Source: Spirochaetaceae bacterium (GTDB lineage: Bacteria > Spirochaetota > Spirochaetia > SZUA-6 > Bin103). Taken from it: a stretch of DNA of 11,135 bases. Made by a program: the position numbers and the translations under genes. Shown here piece after piece: positions 6,950 to 11,135 of the stretch (positions are counted from its first letter, which is position 1; each line of letters starts with the position of its first letter). The DNA lies in the NCBI GenBank assembly GCA_026710565.1, contig JAPOQV010000478.1, positions 1-11,135 on the forward strand, read 5' to 3'. The notes beneath the pieces were generated by a model, which worked only from the letters and a program-made list of their open reading frames with translations, was not told where the DNA came from and did not search any database.

Positions 6950-8908
6950 CTATCGGTCGAGGTACCACTGCGACGACTGCAGCAGCGGGTGGAAGCCGAT
7001 CGACCACCCGAACCAGAAGCCGCTCGGCACGTTGTGCAGGTCGTTGCTGACGGTCTGGAACACCGGCGCCGCGTACACGGTGCCGATGTGCCAGAGCTGC
7101 TTGATGCGCCAGTCCCAGGTCTCGCGCGTGCGCTCGATCCACTCCGGCGTTCCGGGCACCAGCGTGCCGGCTTCCTGGACCCTGGCCCAGAGGTCCAGCC
7201 ACTCCTGCGGCGGCTCGGTGACGTTCTCGCCCTCGCCGTTGGTGGCGACCCAGCGGTTCCAGCTATGGCCGCCGCCGCCCACCTCCCAGAAGAGCTGAAC
7301 CCAGCCCTGCAGGTCCATCTCGGTGGATGCGCCGCCTCCGTCGACGATCAGCATCTCGTACAGCTCGCCCTCCTGGAGGCGCTGGTGGGTGATCTTCTCG
7401 GGCTTGATGGTCAGGGTCACCCCGACGTCCTCCCACATGTTCTTGATCACCTCGGCGACCGTCGCCTCCGGTGCCGAACCGTGCCCGGACTCCATCAGGA
7501 TGTTCATCGGCTTTCCGTCGGGGCGCAGCCGCAGCTTGCGATCGGCGTCCCAGCCCAGGCCCATCTCGTCGAGGAGCTGGTTGGCGCGGTCGACGTCGTA
7601 CTCGATGAAGTAATCGCCCCACGCCTCGTCGTAGAAGCTGACGTTGGGCAGGGGAGCGACCTGCCGCGGCGTCGCCAGGCCGAAGAAGACCGACTCGTTC
7701 AGCGCGTCCCGGTCGATGGCGAGCGACAGCGCCTGGCGGAACCTGATGTCCCAGAAGATGTCGTGCAGCACCGGGTCCTTCACCACCGGGTTGAAGCCGA
7801 CGGTGAACGCGCTCTGGTAGTCGCCCTTGAGCGTCTGCACGCGGTAGTTGCCGGCCGCCTCGTTCTCCTTCATCAGCGGGAAGTCGCTCACCGCGAGGAT
7901 GCTGAACCCGGAGAGGTAATCGAGGTCGCCGCCGAGCGCCCGCAGCAGCTTGGTCTGCGCGTCGCCGGAGTATGGCGCGATCAGCGTGTCGATGTAGGGG
8001 AGCTGGTTCCCCGCCGTGTCGACCTGCCAGAAGTAGGGATTGCGCTCGGCCAGGTACTCGGTCTCCGTGAACTCGGTGACGATCCACGTGTTCAGCGTCG
8101 GGATGCCGGGGCGCTGCTGGAAGACCCAGGATGCCTTCCAGTGGTTGTAGAGCTGGGTCCAGCTCTCGAAGCCCTGCTCGGAGGCGAGCTTGTTCGCGTC
8201 CTCGTTGTAGTCGATGTGGTATTGCCGCTGAAAGTGCTCGGCCACGAAGAAGTGACTGCGTGAGGCCGCGAACGGATGGCTCAGCGACGCCATCAGCGTG
8301 GGCTGCGGCACGGAAAGGTCGACCTGGATGGTGTAGTCGTCGACGGCGCTCAGCTCCGCGTTGGCCCATATCCAGGTCGGGCCGTGCGGCGTGAGCTCGT
8401 CGTTGTTCATCTGGTCATTCCACCAGAACATGATGTCGGCCGCCGTGAAGTCCTCCCCATCGGACCACTTGGCACCCGGACGGAGAAAGATCCGGTATTG
8501 GGTGTAATCCTCGTTTACCTCGTAACCCATGCCCAGGTCGGTCCTGATCTCGGCGCCGTTGACGTCGCGCGTAAAGAGGCCGCGCTTGAGCAGGCTGCGG
8601 AAGAACGTCCCGTCGAACTTGGCGGTGCCGCCATACACGCCCACCGACTCGAGTGGTACCGCGACCGCGGGGTCGTCGGGAAGCCGCTCCTCCACCGGAG
8701 GCAGCGTACCGGCGTCGACCAGTGCGGTCAGCATCGGTGACTCGGAGTACGCGGGCATGGTCCTGCCGGTTGCCCGCTCGTACTCGGAGACGGATGCGTA
8801 GGCGATGACGCCCCCGTCCTCGTCGCCGCCGACCATCGCGTCCTGCGCGAAGCCCGGAAAAGCGATGAGCAAGACCACGCCCATCACAAGAAGTAGTCGT
8901 CCTGGCAT
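6950..8908 (-). CDS. ABC transporter solute-binding protein, family 5 (Opp/Dpp type)
   Basis: This 652-residue exported protein captures the substrate in the periplasm for DppBC. It has a Sec signal peptide (MPGRLLLVMGVVLLIAFPGFA, probable cleavage after A21) with no lipobox cysteine. The family 5 signature follows: GLFTRD (110-115), TDLGMGYEVNEDY (123-135), YRIFLRPGAKWSDGEDFTAADIMFWW (138-163, named by ends only), and RFRQALSLAIDRDALNE (389-405), where the invariant RQA-hAIDR core is clear. It is longer than E. coli DppA (about 535) and belongs to a long subgroup with an acidic N-terminal extension before the first lobe. The ATG at 8908 has a strong AGGAGG at good spacing and a plausible promoter upstream. 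Substrate cannot be read from sequence; family 5 proteins bind peptides, but also sugars, nickel complexes and opines. Confidence 0.95.
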   Translation of the reverse strand: MPGRLLLVMGVVLLIAFPGFAQDAMVGGDEDGGVIAYASVSEYERATGRTMPAYSESPMLTALVDAGTLPPVEERLPDDPAVAVPLESVGVYGGTAKFDGTFFRSLLKRGLFTRDVNGAEIRTDLGMGYEVNEDYTQYRIFLRPGAKWSDGEDFTAADIMFWWNDQMNNDELTPHGPTWIWANAELSAVDDYTIQVDLSVPQPTLMASLSHPFAASRSHFFVAEHFQRQYHIDYNEDANKLASEQGFESWTQLYNHWKASWVFQQRPGIPTLNTWIVTEFTETEYLAERNPYFWQVDTAGNQLPYIDTLIAPYSGDAQTKLLRALGGDLDYLSGFSILAVSDFPLMKENEAAGNYRVQTLKGDYQSAFTVGFNPVVKDPVLHDIFWDIRFRQALSLAIDRDALNESVFFGLATPRQVAPLPNVSFYDEAWGDYFIEYDVDRANQLLDEMGLGWDADRKLRLRPDGKPMNILMESGHGSAPEATVAEVIKNMWEDVGVTLTIKPEKITHQRLQEGELYEMLIVDGGGASTEMDLQGWVQLFWEVGGGGHSWNRWVATNGEGENVTEPPQEWLDLWARVQEAGTLVPGTPEWIERTRETWDWRIKQLWHIGTVYAAPVFQTVSNDLHNVPSGFWFGWSIGFHPLLQSSQWYLDR

Positions 8909-8917
8909 GTATGTACG

Positions 8918-8923
8918 CCTCCT
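8918..8923 (-). promoter_or_regulatory. Strong ribosome binding site (AGGAGG) of the binding-protein gene
   Basis: The minus strand reads TTAGGAGG with 9 nt to the ATG at 8908. It is the best Shine-Dalgarno in the window and fits high expression of a binding protein compared with the weakly initiated permease genes. Confidence 0.85.
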
Positions 8924-8939
8924 AATGTCTATCCGCTCA

Positions 8940-8969
8940 AGTATGGGTTGCGGTACTGAACCGGGTCAA
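8940..8969 (-). promoter_or_regulatory. Probable sigma70-type promoter for the binding-protein operon
   Basis: The minus strand has TTGACC (8969-8964, five of six bases of the -35 consensus) and CATACT (8945-8940, four of six of the -10), separated by 18 nt. A transcript would start near 8933, giving a leader of about 25 nt that contains the AGGAGG. This would give the binding-protein/permease genes a start separate from the DddP-like gene upstream. Assigned by eye only. Confidence 0.45.
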
Positions 8970-9169
8970 CGCCTCCCACGAGGTGTCGACGGTCGCTCTA
9001 CCTCAGTGGTCATCGAGCGCCGCGGGATCCGGATCGACTCCATCTCCTTCGTCGTCCGCCGCCGCGTCGCGCCTGGTCCACCCGCCGTGATGCAGACGCT
9101 GGAGCGGAAGTCCCCGAGGTCCTCGATGACCGTCGAGCGGGCGCCGAGGCTGAAGGCGGAGTTCAGCGA
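8966..9169 (-). other. Short open stretch in the gap upstream of the binding-protein gene, possible gene fragment
   Basis: Between the DddP-like stop and the binding-protein promoter, one minus-strand frame stays open for 67 codons and has protein-like composition, with FSLGARSTVIEDLGDFRSS and GGPGATRRRTTKEMESIRI. It has no start codon before its middle and no Shine-Dalgarno, so it is not an intact gene as seen. I do not recognise a family. It could be a remnant of a gene lost when the DddP-like gene arrived, or chance openness in GC-rich DNA. Confidence 0.25.
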
Positions 9170-10503
9170 TCAGTCACAAGGTAATCGAGAGGATAACTGG
9201 ACAGAATCTCGTGTCCGGTTTTCGTAATGAGGACTTGTTCCTCCAGTTTTACCCCCGGACCACCCGACGTTCTCCCCAGGAAACTCTCCACACAAAGCAC
9301 CATTCCCGGATCGAGCTGCCCGTCATACCCAGTGGCATCCCACGACCACGGAAAGTGGATGCACGGATACTCATCCGCGAGCCCCACACCATGATAGAGA
9401 CAGGAGTACTGGTGAAACTCGTTCGGATCGTACACGAGCGAGTCAAAGGTCATCTCGCGAAATGTGGTGCCAGGCTTCAGCAAGTCCATGTTGGCTTGAA
9501 CCTGTTCAAGTGCCAGGTCGTAGATCTCTTTCTGGGCACGCGTCGGACTCCCACTCCCGCACAGCCACGTCCGCGAAATGTCTACACAGACGCCGTAGGT
9601 GCCGATCAGGTCCGTATCGAAGGCGACGAACTCCCCGGCGTTGACAAGGCGGCTGCTGCACTCCTGATACCAGGGATTGCAGCGAGGACCTGACGCCATC
9701 AGCCGCGTCTCGATCCACTCGCCGCCTCGCGCGATGTTCTCGGCATGAAGATAGCTCCATAGCCTCTGCTCCGAGATCCCAGGCTGCAGATTCCGGCGCA
9801 TCGCTTCTATCGACTGCTCGCAGGCGTGAATGGCGCAGCGCATCATCCTGATCTCCTCGTCACACTTGATACGGCGCGCCAGCTCCATCACCTCTTCTCC
9901 GTTGAAGACGTCGACACCGTGGGCGTTCAGCGCTGCCACCCCCTCCGCATTGCATCGATCGAGGGCCAAGCGACTGTTGCCACCACCGCACCGCTTCACC
10001 AGGTCAGCTATTTCCGAACCCCACCTGCAAGCCAGCTCCCTATTGCGATCTCCGGCCGCCATGAAGAACCAGCTCACCGCCGGTCGCACTTCGTCGATCA
10101 CCTCGCTGTGAGCACTGAGGAATCGGGTGCCCTGAAGGTCGAACAGCACGACCGGTCCCTGGGTGGGCACGAAGGCATAGCGGGCAGCGTTGTGAGTGAT
10201 CCATAGCTGCATATTGGTACTGTCGGTGGCATAGCGAACATTCAGCGGGTCAAAGAGAACGATGCCGGCGTAGTCGAATCGACGGAGTTGCTCCCGCACG
10301 CGCTCCAGACGATAGCGGCGAACAGCAGCCCGGTCCGGCAGATCGAGCCCGGCCTTTTCCCACTCGCCGACAGCCAGATCCCCGGGGCCGAGAATGTGCA
10401 TGTTGAGCGCGTCGGGACCCTCCGCCGTGTCGTTCGCCGCCCGCCGGCGGGCCCCGATCCTCGACCGATGCCTGCCGCCGATATGACGGCGTTCGCCATT
10501 CAT
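9163..10503 (-). CDS. dddP: DddP-like metalloenzyme (peptidase M24/creatinase fold), candidate DMSP lyase
   Basis: DddP cleaves dimethylsulfoniopropionate (DMSP) to dimethyl sulfide and acrylate in the cytoplasm; it has the M24 pita-bread fold but does not hydrolyse peptides. This 446-residue protein has DddP length and shares its distinctive segments as I recall them: FGEW/VGEW before LGLxLPD, YAGIVLFDPLNVRYATDSTN (78-97) MQLW, HAENIARGGEWIETRLMASG (253-272), FDTDLIGTYGVCVDISRTW (295-313), YHGVGLADE and PGMVLCVE. Metal ligands D296, D298, D308, H371, E406 and E421 are all present, as are W101, Y366 and D377, matching the substrate-pocket and catalytic-base residues reported for DddP. A GAGGGGG 7 nt upstream supports the ATG at 10503. 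GC is visibly lower than in flanking genes. Many M24 relatives are prolidases or creatinases, but those lack this set of pocket residues. DMSP activity itself is inferred. Confidence 0.82.
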   Translation of the reverse strand: MNGERRHIGGRHRSRIGARRRAANDTAEGPDALNMHILGPGDLAVGEWEKAGLDLPDRAAVRRYRLERVREQLRRFDYAGIVLFDPLNVRYATDSTNMQLWITHNAARYAFVPTQGPVVLFDLQGTRFLSAHSEVIDEVRPAVSWFFMAAGDRNRELACRWGSEIADLVKRCGGGNSRLALDRCNAEGVAALNAHGVDVFNGEEVMELARRIKCDEEIRMMRCAIHACEQSIEAMRRNLQPGISEQRLWSYLHAENIARGGEWIETRLMASGPRCNPWYQECSSRLVNAGEFVAFDTDLIGTYGVCVDISRTWLCGSGSPTRAQKEIYDLALEQVQANMDLLKPGTTFREMTFDSLVYDPNEFHQYSCLYHGVGLADEYPCIHFPWSWDATGYDGQLDPGMVLCVESFLGRTSGGPGVKLEEQVLITKTGHEILSSYPLDYLVTDR

Positions 10504-10510
10504 CGTCCAA

Positions 10511-10517
10511 CCCCCTC
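10511..10517 (-). promoter_or_regulatory. Ribosome binding site (GAGGGGG) of the dddP-like gene
   Basis: The purine-rich run on the minus strand is 7 nt from the ATG at 10503. It favours this start over the internal ATG at codon 35 (MHILGPGDLAVGEW), where homology to DddP becomes strong. Confidence 0.6.
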
Positions 10518-10600
10518 ATCGGTGGCACGGCACGCGCTCATGTCGAAGAGCGAGTGCTACGGGTTCGCTTCACCGGCTCAGGCTCCGTATCGGAGGCGGC

Positions 10601-11135
10601 TCATGGCCCGGCGGCGAACGGCTTTCCCTGCAGTTCCAGCTCCCGTGACCGCAGGCACGCGGTGGCGTGACCGGGGCTGATCTCAACCAGCTCCGGCGGA
10701 TCGGCCTTGCAGCGATCCTCGGCGTACCGGCAGCGCGGGTGAAACGGACATCCCGGCGGCGGATCGGCCGGGCTCGGCACGTCGCCGTGCAGGACGATGC
10801 GGTCCTCCGCAGCCGTGGGATCGGTCTCAGGGAGCGCCGACAGCAGCGCCTCCGTGTACGGATGGCGGGGGTGGCGGAACACGTCTTCCGCTTCGCCGGT
10901 CTCCACGATCTTGCCCAGATACATGACGGCGACGCGGTCGCTGAGGTACCGCACCACGCTCAGGTCGTGCGCGATGAACAGGTAGCTCAGCCCGAACCGG
11001 ACCTGAAGATCGATCAGCAGGTTCAGGATCTGCGCCTGCACGGACACGTCCAGGGCCGACACCGGCTCCTCCCCGACCCCGAGGCGCGCTCCGGGAGCCC
11101 GGCCGCGGGCGATGCCCATTCTCTGTCTCCTGCCC
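10601..11135 (-). CDS. Oligopeptide ABC transporter ATPase, OppF/DppF type (N-terminus cut by window edge)
   Basis: This is the C-terminal 177 codons of a second F-type ATPase. The visible part begins at the end of the signature motif ([10 protein letters not shown]), then [14 protein letters not shown] (D-loop), the H-loop [23 protein letters not shown] and [16 protein letters not shown]. The C-terminal extension carries the four cysteines of the family ([15 protein letters not shown] and a later TAC). The Walker B strand is abnormal: RLGVGEEP where the paralogue at the left edge has RVLLCDEP, so the Mg-coordinating Asp is Glu and two hydrophobic positions are Gly. The preceding segment GRAPGA replaces ALALGP. 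These changes cluster in about 50 bases near the window end. Walker A, the Q-loop and most of the signature lie outside. It ends 97 bp before the dddP-like gene and probably closes a separate upstream Opp operon. Confidence 0.88.
   Translation of the reverse strand, partial: GRRQRMGIARGRAPGARLGVGEEPVSALDVSVQAQILNLLIDLQVRFGLSYLFIAHDLSVVRYLSDRVAVMYLGKIVETGEAEDVFRHPRHPYTEALLSALPETDPTAAEDRIVLHGDVPSPADPPPGCPFHPRCRYAEDRCKADPPELVEISPGHATACLRSRELELQGKPFAAGP

Noticed and set aside
9163..10503. Xaa-Pro dipeptidase acting on peptides imported by the neighbouring Opp system
   Set aside because: Attractive by context, but the segments and pocket residues match DddP much more closely than PepP/PepQ prolidases; it remains the alternative if DMSP activity fails.
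10583..10595. Small hairpin CTCCG-TAT-CGGAG just after the right-edge ATPase stop
   Set aside because: A five-pair stem without a following T-run is too weak to call a terminator.
1..11135. CRISPR arrays, tRNA/rRNA genes, insertion sequences
   Set aside because: I saw no regularly spaced repeats, no tRNA-like cloverleaf, no transposase and no terminal inverted repeats at the boundaries of the inserted genes.

Overview
This is a high-GC (mostly about 65-70% by eye) bacterial window dominated by oligopeptide/dipeptide-type (Opp/Dpp/Nik) ABC transport genes on the minus strand. Several unrelated genes are set between the transporter parts. The solute-binding protein has an ordinary Sec signal peptide with no lipobox cysteine, which fits a diderm with a periplasm better than a monoderm. 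A DddP-like gene and a phytanoyl-CoA dioxygenase-family gene suggest a marine or host-associated heterotroph, perhaps an uncultivated lineage, but the sequence alone does not fix the taxon.

Layout from right to left (the direction of most transcription): the 3' part of an OppF/DppF-type ATPase (10601-11135, cut by the window edge); a peptidase-M24-fold gene that closely resembles the DMSP lyase DddP (9163-10503); a 652-residue family 5 solute-binding protein with its own likely promoter and a strong Shine-Dalgarno (6950-8908); a large intercistronic hairpin (6881-6940); and the permeases DppB and DppC, overlapping by ATGA (5862-6857 and 4723-5865).

The run of transport genes is then broken. 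A plus-strand pair encodes a phytanoyl-CoA dioxygenase-family enzyme (2744-3553) and a five-bladed beta-propeller protein of GH43/GH130 type (3561-4775). The second gene runs 53 bp into the 3' end of dppC on the opposite strand. Divergent from this pair, on the minus strand, lie a lone VapB-type antitoxin gene (2468-2671) with no intact VapC, and an unrecognised gene broken by one frameshift (1929-2451). The transporter resumes with the two ATPases DppD (876-1895) and DppF (1-879, cut by the window start), again overlapping by ATGA.

Working model: binding protein, DppB, DppC, DppD and DppF form one importer whose two halves have been separated by an insertion of the dioxygenase/propeller pair and the VapB segment. 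The ATPase at the right edge belongs to a second, separate Opp system. The DddP-like enzyme would act on a small intracellular substrate, and DMSP is the leading candidate. The main points for follow-up are the complete DddP active site in a setting of Opp transport and dioxygenase genes, its lower GC, the split transporter, and the orphan antitoxin.
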